This document shows positions 56,909 through 64,000 of a DNA stretch of 64,000 bases, piece by piece. Origin of the DNA: Azospira inquinata (GTDB lineage: Bacteria > Pseudomonadota > Gammaproteobacteria > Burkholderiales > Rhodocyclaceae); assembly GCF_018905915.1 (NCBI RefSeq), contig NZ_CP064782.1:1364001-1428000 (forward strand), given 5' to 3'. How positions within the stretch are numbered: position 1 is the first letter of the stretch; every line of letters begins with the position of its first letter. A program made the position numbers and the translations under genes. The notes below the pieces were generated by a model, which saw nothing but the letters and a program-made list of their open reading frames with translations, searched no databases and was not told the DNA's origin.

Positions 56909-57241
56909 ATGAGCACCCCCGCTTCCGAACTCTCCAATCTGTCCGCCGTCTCCAAGGACAAACTGGTCTCAGACCTGCGCGTCGTCGTTGCCGATGCGGA
57001 AGAAATCCTGAAAGCCACCGCCAGCCAAGCCGGTGAAAAGGCCGCCGAACTGCGGGAAAAGATTTCCGCCCGCCTGCGGGACGCCAAGCTGCGTCTGGCC
57101 GACGCGGAAGCCGCCCTGGCCGACAAGACCAAGGCCGCTGCCCGGGTGACCGACGACTTCGTCCATGACAATCCCTGGAAGGCTGTTGGCATCGCCGCCG
57201 GTGTGGGTCTGCTCCTCGGCGTCATCATCGGTCGCCGCTAA
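56909..57241 (+). CDS. DUF883 membrane-anchored protein (YqjD/ElaB-like)
   Basis: A 110-residue protein with an amphipathic helical body (SKDKLVSDLRVVVADAEEIL) and a C-terminal membrane anchor ending IAAGVGLLLGVIIGRR, typical of YqjD/ElaB. These bind ribosomes and sit at the inner membrane in stationary phase in E. coli. First gene of a four-gene run. Confidence 0.9.
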   Translation: MSTPASELSNLSAVSKDKLVSDLRVVVADAEEILKATASQAGEKAAELREKISARLRDAKLRLADAEAALADKTKAAARVTDDFVHDNPWKAVGIAAGVGLLLGVIIGRR

Positions 57242-57249
57242 CGCGACCC

Positions 57250-57642
57250 ATGCCTGAGCAAAATCCCGGACGGGAAGGGTTCTTCAAGTCCTTGAAGAAC
57301 CTGCTGGCGACCCTGGTCGCCATGGGCCGCACCCGCCTCGAACTCCTGGCTACGGAGTTCGAGGAGGAAAAGCTGCGTATCGCCAATCTGCTGATCCTGG
57401 CCGTGGGCGCCATGGTCTTTCTCGGCATCGGCATCGTACTGCTGGTCGCCCTGCTGGCCGCCGCCTTCTGGGAAAGCCGGATCGTGGTCTTTGCCGTGGC
57501 CTCCCTGATTTTCTTCGGCGGTGGCATCGGCCTGGGTCTGGGCTTTTTCCGCCTCTCCCGGCGTCCCTCCAACCTCTTCTCGGCCAGCCTGGACGAATTG
57601 CGGCGGGACATCGAAGCCCTCAAGCGGGAACAGCAGCCGTGA
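57250..57642 (+). CDS. YqjE-like membrane protein (phage holin superfamily)
   Basis: A 130-residue protein with two membrane helices (NLLILAVGAMVFLGIGIVLL, and the GGGIGLGLGFF stretch) and basic ends. YqjE family, usually next to YqjD. Function unknown. Confidence 0.85.
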   Translation: MPEQNPGREGFFKSLKNLLATLVAMGRTRLELLATEFEEEKLRIANLLILAVGAMVFLGIGIVLLVALLAAAFWESRIVVFAVASLIFFGGGIGLGLGFFRLSRRPSNLFSASLDELRRDIEALKREQQP

Positions 57643-57947
57643 ATCCCCGGCGCCTGGAACTGGCCACCCGGCGAGGGGAGCTGCGGGCCCGTATCGCCGC
57701 CCAGCGGAACGATCTGGCCCGGCTTTCCTGGCCGGTACGCAATACTCTGGATTTGGCTGACCAGGGGGCCAAGGGCCTGCACTGGCTGCAAGACCACCCG
57801 GGCACGGTAAGCGCCGCCGTGGCCGCCAGCGTGGTGCTGCGTCCCCGACGCATGTTCCGCTGGCTGCGCCGGGGCTATTTTCTCTGGCGCGGCTACCAGG
57901 GCCTGAAACGGCGTCTGGATCTGGCCCTCCACGGGGCCGGCCAATAA
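57639..57947 (+). CDS. YqjK-like protein
   Basis: A 102-residue, Arg-rich protein (MNPRRLELATRRGELRARIA) with one weak hydrophobic helix (GTVSAAVAASVVL). It starts 4 bp inside the yqjE end. The third member of yqjDEK. Confidence 0.75.
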   Translation: MNPRRLELATRRGELRARIAAQRNDLARLSWPVRNTLDLADQGAKGLHWLQDHPGTVSAAVAASVVLRPRRMFRWLRRGYFLWRGYQGLKRRLDLALHGAGQ

Positions 57948-57952
57948 TTCCC

Positions 57953-58294
57953 ATGGCGCCTGGCCACCCCTCTTCCCACCCGGGCGCCCACTCCGGCAGC
58001 GGTCCCCGGCATTGGTGGCAATGGCTGATCGCCGCCCAACGCCGGGAAGCCAAACGGATTCTCACGGAAATGCTGCAAATGCGGGGGCTCATGCCCCTGC
58101 TCATGAAGCCCCGCAACGGGGCCAGCTGGACGCCGGAAGAGCGGCGCCAACTGCTCGGCCAACTGCGCCGCCTGTCCCGCCTTTCCCCCTACCTGCTGCT
58201 CCTCATCCTGCCCGGTTCAATCCTGATTCTGCCTTTCTACGCCTGGTGGCTAGATCGGCGGCGGCAGCGCCGGGTCACGCCTCTGGAGCCCTAA
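57953..58294 (+). CDS. Membrane protein with LETM1-like segment
   Basis: A 113-residue protein with one membrane helix near the C-terminus (LSPYLLLLILPGSILILPFY) preceded by a basic region (EMLQMRGLMPLLMKPRNGAS). LETM1-like by eye only. It lies 5 bp after the yqjK-like gene, so probably the same operon. Confidence 0.6.
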   Translation: MAPGHPSSHPGAHSGSGPRHWWQWLIAAQRREAKRILTEMLQMRGLMPLLMKPRNGASWTPEERRQLLGQLRRLSRLSPYLLLLILPGSILILPFYAWWLDRRRQRRVTPLEP

Positions 58295-58318
58295 ACGCCC
58301 GTCCCCTGGCGTCTTCCC

Positions 58319-59602
58319 TCACACCTGGGGCGCAGCTTCCTGACGCCAGGGGGCCACTTTCACCAGCAGGGCCATACCCGGCAGGGCCAAAAGGGCGCAG
58401 AGCAGGAAAAAGGTGGTCCAGCCCAGGTCATCTACCAGCACCCCGGCAGAGGCATTGATAAAGGTCCGGGGCACCGCCGCTAGGCTGGTAAATAAAGCCA
58501 GCTGGGTGGCCGTATAGGCCGGATGGGTGGTGCGGGCGATAAAGGCCACGAAGGCCGCCGTGCCCAGGCCCACCCCCAGGGCTTCCATGCCGATCACCAA
58601 AGCCAGAGAGGCCTGCTGGGCCGGGCCGATGTCCGTGTGGGGCCCGAGCCAGGCCAGCCAGGCAAAGCCCAGGATGGACACCACCTGGACCACGCCGAAG
58701 AGCCAGAGGGCCCGGTTAATCCCCAGGCGCACCATCCACAGGCCCCCCAGAAGCCCGCCGATCACCGCCGGCCAGAGGCCCGCGTGTTTGGCGATGAGGC
58801 CGATCTGGGACTTGGTAAAGCCCATGTCCAGATAGAAGGGGGTGGCCAGGGCGGTGCACAGGCTGTCCCCCAGCTTGTAGAGGAAGATGAAGGACAGGAT
58901 TAGCAGGGCGCTGCGCCAGCCCTGGCGGCTGATGAATTCGTGGAACGGCTCCACCACCGCCTGACGCAGGGTGCGGGGCGCTCCTTCCCCGGCGGCGGGT
59001 TCCTTCACCAGCACTGCCATGACCATGCCCGGCACCATGAACAGGGCGGTGATCCAGAACACCAGGGCCCAGGGCAGGTGATCCGCCAGGATCAGGGAGA
59101 GGGAGCCGGGCACCAGGCCCGCCACCCGGTAGGCATTGACGTGCACCGAGTTGCCCAGACCCAGTTCCGCTTCCCCCAGAATTTCCCGGCGGAAGGCGTC
59201 CAGGGCGATGTCCTGGGTGGCGGAAAGGAAGGCCAGAAGGGCGGCCAGGGCCATGATGGCCCCCATCTGGGTCTGGGGCGCCAGGCCGCCCAGGGCACCG
59301 ATCACTCCCAGCAGGCCCAGCTGGGTCACCAGCATCCAGCCCCGGCGACGGCCCAACCAGGGAATGCCGAAGCGGTCCAGGAAGGGGGACCAGAGGAATT
59401 TCCAGGTATAGGGAAACTGGACCAGGGCGAAAAAGCCGATGGTCTTTAAATCCACCCCCTCGCTGCGCAGCCAGGCGGGCAGGAGGTTGAGGAGCAGGTA
59501 GAGGGGCAGGCCGGAAGTAAAGCCGGTAAAAACGCAGACCAGCATGCGCCGGGTGCACAGGGCCCGCCAGGGAGACGGGGCGGTGGGGGAATCAGGATTC
59601 AT
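58319..59602 (-). CDS. ampG: AmpG-type muropeptide permease (MFS)
   Basis: A 427-residue 12-helix MFS transporter of the AmpG family, importing anhydro-muropeptides for cell-wall recycling. The N-terminus (FTGFTSGLPLYLLLNLLPAW then LVQFPYTWKFLWSPFLDR) is diagnostic for the family. Convergent with the yqj cluster. Confidence 0.88.
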   Translation of the reverse strand: MNPDSPTAPSPWRALCTRRMLVCVFTGFTSGLPLYLLLNLLPAWLRSEGVDLKTIGFFALVQFPYTWKFLWSPFLDRFGIPWLGRRRGWMLVTQLGLLGVIGALGGLAPQTQMGAIMALAALLAFLSATQDIALDAFRREILGEAELGLGNSVHVNAYRVAGLVPGSLSLILADHLPWALVFWITALFMVPGMVMAVLVKEPAAGEGAPRTLRQAVVEPFHEFISRQGWRSALLILSFIFLYKLGDSLCTALATPFYLDMGFTKSQIGLIAKHAGLWPAVIGGLLGGLWMVRLGINRALWLFGVVQVVSILGFAWLAWLGPHTDIGPAQQASLALVIGMEALGVGLGTAAFVAFIARTTHPAYTATQLALFTSLAAVPRTFINASAGVLVDDLGWTTFFLLCALLALPGMALLVKVAPWRQEAAPQV

Positions 59603-59769
59603 AGGAAGCAGAAAGGGGCGCCGGGCCCCGGGGCTGGGGAAAAAGGGGAAGACGGGTAGGGCAAGGAGAGCGCCCCATGAAAAACCGGCCCCTGGGGGCC
59701 GGAGAGGGCAGGGGGACAGGGCCCCACACCGGGCCGGACCTGAAGCGATGGGGCTCCAGGTCCGCCATT

Positions 59770-60366
59770 TTAGGCCCGTCCCAGGCGGCAGAGGGCCATG
59801 CTAGCGAGGAAATTGGGTTCTTCCGTCACTTCCTTGCCGTTATCGAAGGCCTTCAGCTCCTTGATGACGATGCCCTGCTCCCGGCACAGAGCCTCAAAGT
59901 CCGCAATGGTGAAAAAGCGCACGTTGGGGGAGTCGTACCACTGGTAGGGCAAGTCCTTGGAGACCGGCATACGGCCATTGAGAATGGCCTGCCGGTGGCG
60001 CCAGTAGGCAAAGTTGGGGAAGGACACCACGGCTTCCGCCCCCACCCGGAGCATTTCCTGGAGCAGACGCTCCGTATGCTTCACGGTCTGGAGGGAGAGG
60101 GACATGATGACGTGGTCGAAAAAGCCGTCCTCGAATTCCACCAGGCCCTGATCCAGGTTGGTCTGAATCACATTGACCCCGTTGGCCATGCAGGCCAGCA
60201 CCTTGTCCGGGGCGATTTCCACCCCGTAGCCCCGAATGCCCCGTTGGGCGCGCAGATAGCCCAGCAGGGAACCGTCGCCGCAGCCCAGATCCAGCACCCG
60301 TTCCCCGGGGGCGATCCAGTTGGCGATGGCGTCGAAGTCAAAACGGTCGATTGCGTTATTGGTCAT
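59770..60366 (-). CDS. metW: MetW, methionine biosynthesis protein
   Basis: A 198-residue SAM-methyltransferase-fold protein. SAM motif RVLDLGCGDGSLLGYL and GVEIAPDKVLACMANGVNVI. It functions together with MetX in methionine biosynthesis; 10 bp downstream of metX in the same operon, under the riboswitch. Confidence 0.92.
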   Translation of the reverse strand: MTNNAIDRFDFDAIANWIAPGERVLDLGCGDGSLLGYLRAQRGIRGYGVEIAPDKVLACMANGVNVIQTNLDQGLVEFEDGFFDHVIMSLSLQTVKHTERLLQEMLRVGAEAVVSFPNFAYWRHRQAILNGRMPVSKDLPYQWYDSPNVRFFTIADFEALCREQGIVIKELKAFDNGKEVTEEPNFLASMALCRLGRA

Positions 60367-60376
60367 GGTAGGCGCC

Positions 60377-61504
60377 TCAAACCTTAATGCCCTGGAAGTA
60401 GGTGCGCATTACCCCGTGATACTGGGGATCGGTGAGCAGGAAGGAGTCGTGGCCCGCATTGCAGTCGATTTCCCCGTAGGAGACGTTGCGGCCGTTGTGG
60501 AGCAGGGCATAGACCATTTCCCGGCTGCGCTCCGGCGCAAAACGCCAATCGGTGGTGAAGGAGACCAGGAGGAAATTGGCCCGGGCCCGGGCCAGGGCGG
60601 CCTTCAGGTCGCCGTCGTACTCCCGGGCCGGATCGAAGTAATCCAGGGCCTTGGTGGTGAGGAGATAGGTGTTGGCGTCGAAAAAGCCGGCGAACTTATC
60701 CCCCTGATGGCGCAGATAGGATTCGATTTCAAAATCCACGTCGTAGCTGTACTTGAGCACCCCTTCCCGGAGCTGGCGGCCGAATTTTTCCCCCATCTGA
60801 TCGTCGGAAAGATAGGTGATATGGCCCACCATGCGGGCCAGGCGCAGGCCCCGGGCCGGCACCACGCCATGGTCGTAGTAGTTGCCGCCGTGGAAATCCG
60901 GATCGGAAAGAATGGACTGACGGGCCACCTCGTTAAAGGCAATGTTCTGGGCCGTGAGCTTGGGGGCGGAGGCGATGATCAGGGCGTGGCGCACCCGGTC
61001 CGGGTAGGCCAGGGTCCATTGCAGGGCCTGCATGCCTCCCAGGCTGCCCCCCAGCACCGCCGCCCACTGCTCAATGCCCAGCAGATCGGCCAACCGGGCC
61101 TGGGTTTCCACCCAATCCTCCACCGTGGCCACGGGGAATTCGGCCCCATAGGGCTTGCTGGTGGCCGGATTGAGGGACATGGGGCCGGTGGAGCCGAAAC
61201 AGCCCCCCAGGTTATTCACCCCCACCACAAAAAACTTATCCGTATCCAGGGGTTTGCCCGGGCCCACCAGGTTGTCCCACCAGCCCACATTCTTGGGGTT
61301 GTCGGCGTAATAGCCGGCCACGTGGTGGCTGCCGGACAGGGCGTGACAGACCAACACCGCGTTGGAGTGATCCCCATTCAAGGTGCCGTAGGTTTCATAG
61401 ACCAGATCGTAGCCGGGCAATTCAAAGCCCCCGGCGAGGCGGATGGGTTCGGCAAACCGGGCCTTTTGGGGGCTCACGGCGCCGACGGAATGCTTTGGCG
61501 ACAT
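60377..61504 (-). CDS. metX: Homoserine O-acyltransferase MetX
   Basis: A 375-residue alpha/beta hydrolase-fold enzyme that acylates homoserine. The nucleophile is in [11 protein letters not shown], the acid in [17 protein letters not shown] and the histidine in [12 protein letters not shown]. The oxyanion loop [20 protein letters not shown] is typical. The operon is metX-metW behind the upstream SAM-II-like leader. Confidence 0.94.
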   Translation of the reverse strand: MSPKHSVGAVSPQKARFAEPIRLAGGFELPGYDLVYETYGTLNGDHSNAVLVCHALSGSHHVAGYYADNPKNVGWWDNLVGPGKPLDTDKFFVVGVNNLGGCFGSTGPMSLNPATSKPYGAEFPVATVEDWVETQARLADLLGIEQWAAVLGGSLGGMQALQWTLAYPDRVRHALIIASAPKLTAQNIAFNEVARQSILSDPDFHGGNYYDHGVVPARGLRLARMVGHITYLSDDQMGEKFGRQLREGVLKYSYDVDFEIESYLRHQGDKFAGFFDANTYLLTTKALDYFDPAREYDGDLKAALARARANFLLVSFTTDWRFAPERSREMVYALLHNGRNVSYGEIDCNAGHDSFLLTDPQYHGVMRTYFQGIKV

Positions 61505-61509
61505 CGTTT

Positions 61510-61567
61510 TCCTGAAAACAATAAGCCCTGTCGGAGTTGCGATAGCTAGGATCGGCTCGGACAGGGC
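61510..61567 (-). terminator. Attenuator hairpin between riboswitch and metX
   Basis: GCCCTGTCSGAG-type 12-bp arms (61524-61535 and 61556-61567, one mismatch) with a T-rich tail on the minus strand (TTATTGTTTTC) lie just after the riboswitch and just before metX. It could be the expression platform for termination control. Confidence 0.55.
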
Positions 61568-61570
61568 GTC

Positions 61571-61627
61571 GGTCCCGCTTTAGCCGCATTTTTTAAGCGC
61601 CCGCAAGCTGTTGGTTCAAATCGGCGC
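61571..61627 (-). ncRNA. SAM-II-like riboswitch upstream of metX
   Basis: Read on the minus strand: GATTTGAACC, AGCTTGCGGGCGC, TTAAAAAA, then GCTAAAGCGGG. This is the order and spacing of the SAM-II (metA/metX) pseudoknot: GATTTGA, GCTTGC, the CGTTAAA-type joint and the final GCTAAAGC strand. SAM binding would lower metX expression. SAM-II is best known from alphaproteobacteria. A covariance-model score is needed. Confidence 0.7.
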
Positions 61628-61692
61628 TAGAGCAGCATGATAACCAAGCCCGGGGAGCGGTGCAAACCGGCTCCGGCCCGGGCCCTGCAAAG

Positions 61693-63450
61693 TCAGACGT
61701 TGATTTTCTCGATCTGTTCCCGGATTTTCTGGGGCTCGTTGTAGCGCAGGATTTTGCGCACCACCGGGCCCAGGAGGGAAACGTCACTTTTCAGAATCTG
61801 CCGCTTCACTTCCAGGATCTGGGTGGGGTGCATGGAGAAAATGCGCAGGCCCATGCCCAGGAGCAGGCGGGTCATGGCCGGGTCCCCGGCCAGCTCGCCG
61901 CAGACGGAGACGGGCAGCCCGGCCTTTTCCCCGCTGTAGAGGGAATGGGCCATGAGCATGAGCACCGCCGGGTGCAGGGGGTCGTACAGGTGGGCCACCT
62001 GTTCGTCGGAACGGTCGATGGCCAGGGTGTATTGGATCAGGTCATTGGTGCCGATGGAGAGAAAATCCAGGCGGCGCAGGAACATGCCGATGGCCAGGGC
62101 GGCGGCGGGGATTTCGATCATGCCCCCCACTTCAATGCCCTCGTCGAAAGCCAGTTTCTGTTCCCGCAGGCTCTGTTTGGCCTGCTGCACCGCCACCAGG
62201 GTGGCGTCAATCTCATGGGCGTGGGCCAGCATGGGAATGAGGATTTTCGCCTTGCCGTAACGGGAGGCCCGGAGAATGGCCCGCAGCTGGGTGTGGAACA
62301 TCTTGGGCTCGGCCAGTTGCAGGCGGATGGCCCGCAGACCCAGGGCCGGATTGGTTTTCACCCGGTCCAAATCCACCAAGCTTTTATCCGCCCCCAGGTC
62401 GAAGGTGCGGATGGTCACCGGCTTGCCTTCCATGCCCTTCAGCACCTTGCGGTAGGCCTCGAACTGCTCGTCCTCCGTGGGCATGTCGCCCCGGTTCAGG
62501 TAGAGGAATTCGGTACGGAACAGGCCAATGCCCTCGGCCCCCGCTTCCTTGGCCGCCTCCACGTCGGAGGGCAGTTCGATATTGGCGTAGAGGGCGATAT
62601 CCACCCCGTCGATGGTGGTGGCCCGGGCTGTCTTCAGGCGCTTTAACTTGGTCCGCTCCAGTTCCAGCTCGCTCTTGCGCAGCTGGTATTCCTCCAGCAC
62701 CCGGTCATCCGGATTGACGATCACCACGCCCCGGGTGCCGTCCACGATAATCAGTTCTCCGTCCCGGATCAGGTCCCGGGCCCGGGGCAGGCCCACAATG
62801 GCCGGGGTAGCCATGCTGCGGGCCAGGATGGCGGTGTGGGAGGTGGCGCCCCCCACTTCGGTAATGAAACCGGCGAAATGCTGGTCCTTGTAGCCGATGG
62901 TGTCGGCGGGAGCCAGATCGTGGGCGACGATAATCTGCTCTTCCGTCTTCAGGCCCTTGCGGGGCTTCAGGGTCGTGCGTCCGGGCCGGCCCAGGAGCAC
63001 CTTGACCACCCGTTCCACCACCTGAATCACATCCGCCTTGCGTTCCCGCAGGTAGGGGTCGCCCATGGCCTCAAACTGCTTCACCAAGGCTTCCATCTGC
63101 TGCACCAGGGCCCACTCCGCATTGCAGCGCCGTTCCCGGATGATTTTCTTGGGGGCCTCCGCCAGTTCCGGATCGGCCAGGATCATGGCGTGCAAATCCA
63201 CGAAGGCCCCCAGTTCCGCCGGGGCGCCTTCCGTGTTCTGGCGCAATTCCAGCAGCTCCTGGCGCACCGACCCCACCGCCGCGTCAAAGCGGGCCAGCTC
63301 TTTCTCGATCTGGCGGGGATTCAACACCAAGTGGGCCACCTCCAGGGTGGCGTAGGACATGAGCTGGGCGTTGCCGATGGCGATGCCGCCGGAAACGCCC
63401 AAACCGTGGAGGGTAAAACTGACGTGCTGGCTGGCCGTGGCCAAGGGCAT
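61693..63450 (-). CDS. ptsI: Phosphoenolpyruvate-protein phosphotransferase (EI)
   Basis: A 585-residue EI of the PTS. The phospho-histidine is in GGATSHTAILARSMATPAI; RTEFLYLNRG and the PEP-binding GTNDLIQYTLAIDRSDEQVA are in place. Start 63450 is the ATG that overlaps the ptsH stop; the longer frame upstream is antisense-like and not used. It makes a complete EI-HPr-EIIA set with its neighbours, probably regulatory. Confidence 0.95.
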   Translation of the reverse strand: MPLATASQHVSFTLHGLGVSGGIAIGNAQLMSYATLEVAHLVLNPRQIEKELARFDAAVGSVRQELLELRQNTEGAPAELGAFVDLHAMILADPELAEAPKKIIRERRCNAEWALVQQMEALVKQFEAMGDPYLRERKADVIQVVERVVKVLLGRPGRTTLKPRKGLKTEEQIIVAHDLAPADTIGYKDQHFAGFITEVGGATSHTAILARSMATPAIVGLPRARDLIRDGELIIVDGTRGVVIVNPDDRVLEEYQLRKSELELERTKLKRLKTARATTIDGVDIALYANIELPSDVEAAKEAGAEGIGLFRTEFLYLNRGDMPTEDEQFEAYRKVLKGMEGKPVTIRTFDLGADKSLVDLDRVKTNPALGLRAIRLQLAEPKMFHTQLRAILRASRYGKAKILIPMLAHAHEIDATLVAVQQAKQSLREQKLAFDEGIEVGGMIEIPAAALAIGMFLRRLDFLSIGTNDLIQYTLAIDRSDEQVAHLYDPLHPAVLMLMAHSLYSGEKAGLPVSVCGELAGDPAMTRLLLGMGLRIFSMHPTQILEVKRQILKSDVSLLGPVVRKILRYNEPQKIREQIEKINV

Positions 63451-63728
63451 CACTCGCCCTCCCCGAACTTGTCGGCGATCAGGGCCACCAGGGCGTCCAT
63501 GGCCTCCTGGGCGTCCTGGCCCTCGGTTTCCAGCAACACCTTGGAACCCTTGCTGGCGGCCAGCATCATCACCCCCATGATGCTTTTGGCGTTGATGCGG
63601 CGACCATTCCGTTCCATCCACACCTGGCAGGAAAATTTGCTGGCGAGTTGGGTCAGCTTGGCCGAAGCTCGGGCGTGTAGCCCCAGCTTATTGACGATTT
63701 CCACTTCGTTACGGCAGGTCTGGCTCAT
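63450..63728 (-). CDS. ptsH: Phosphocarrier protein HPr
   Basis: A 92-residue HPr. The phospho-histidine is in GLHARASAKLTQL and the regulatory serine region is AKSIMGVMML. Its stop overlaps the ptsI start by one base. Confidence 0.95.
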   Translation of the reverse strand: MSQTCRNEVEIVNKLGLHARASAKLTQLASKFSCQVWMERNGRRINAKSIMGVMMLAASKGSKVLLETEGQDAQEAMDALVALIADKFGEGE

Positions 63729-63762
63729 GGCATCTCCGCGTTGTCGGCGTCGGGGGAAAGGC

Positions 63763-64000
63763 TTATTCCAGGATGGCCGTGCATTCCACGGCCGCGGTCA
63801 GGGCCCGGGCCGCCAGGGGGGCGGCGGGCAAATTACGGTCATTGAGGGCACGCAGCAGGATAGGCATGCTCACCCCGGCCAGGGCCGCCACCTTGCCCGA
63901 ATGAATCAGCTCCCGGGCGAAATTGGAGGGAGTGGCGCCGAACAGGTCGGTGAGGATGAGGACCCCATTGCCCTCGTCCAGGACCCCAATCTCCCGCCGG
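63763..64000 (-). CDS. Mannose-family PTS EIIA domain, 5' end off the window
   Basis: The last ~78 residues of an EIIA-Man-type protein run off the right edge: DEGNGVLILTDLFGATPSNF is the family's fourth strand, and the C-terminus is LTAAVECTAILE. The phospho-histidine lies beyond the window. It is upstream of ptsH (34-bp spacer) in the same operon. In many proteobacteria lacking sugar permeases this set is regulatory. Confidence 0.85.
   Translation of the reverse strand, partial: RREIGVLDEGNGVLILTDLFGATPSNFARELIHSGKVAALAGVSMPILLRALNDRNLPAAPLAARALTAAVECTAILE

Overview
The window is a 64 kb piece of a GC-rich betaproteobacterial chromosome. The housekeeping genes and their order (lipA-lipB-ybeD, rlpA-rodA-mrdA-mreDCB, gatCAB, metX-metW, ptsI-ptsH) suggest the Rhodocyclales, something like Azospira/Dechlorosoma. 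That assignment is an inference from gene content and order, not from a search.

Positions 1-3559 hold a thiolase fragment, a DUF411 metal-binding protein, a full thiolase, an alpha/beta hydrolase and then the lipA-proximal end of one Tn7-like transposon. Only that end, and the last codons of its terminal metallophosphoesterase gene, are recognisable. Positions 3565-29179 are a second Tn7-like element of 25.6 kb inserted at exactly the same target. It is bounded by matching inverted ends and a 5-bp target duplication (acaac at 3560-3564 and 29180-29184). Its lipA-proximal end supplies the last six codons and the stop codon of lipA. It carries tnsA-tnsB-tnsC-tniQ; a WYL-domain regulator coupled to a complete Wadjet operon (jetABCD, anti-plasmid defence); an integron-type cassette encoding a CoiA-like protein, with an IS5-family insertion beside it; a long orphan protein that looks TnsE-like; a decayed metallophosphoesterase-exonuclease pair; a reactive-aldehyde/NADPH-reductase cargo block (MFS pump, two aldo-keto reductases, cupin, YqhD-like alcohol dehydrogenase, LysR regulator); and an intact metallophosphoesterase next to the terminal repeats.

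From 29158 to the end the sequence is core chromosome: lipoate synthesis, a D-amino-acid aminotransferase and a PBP5-type carboxypeptidase, an RND heavy-metal efflux operon with a PII-like protein, the rod-shape/elongasome cluster, gatCAB, azlCD, pyrE, exonuclease III, a YqjD-like membrane cluster, ampG, metXW behind a probable SAM-II riboswitch, and ptsI-ptsH with an EIIA at the edge. Between exonuclease III and yqjD (about 54867-56768) lies a second accessory patch: three short AT-richer genes whose junctions pair as integron attC sites, with no integrase in view (a CALIN-like array). One of the three encodes an abortive-infection-type protein.

The most interesting points are the tandem Tn7-like insertions in the lipA 3' end with gene-end restoration by the transposon tip, the Wadjet island carried by that element, the unassigned 545-residue candidate target selector, and cassette-type DNA both inside and outside the transposon.
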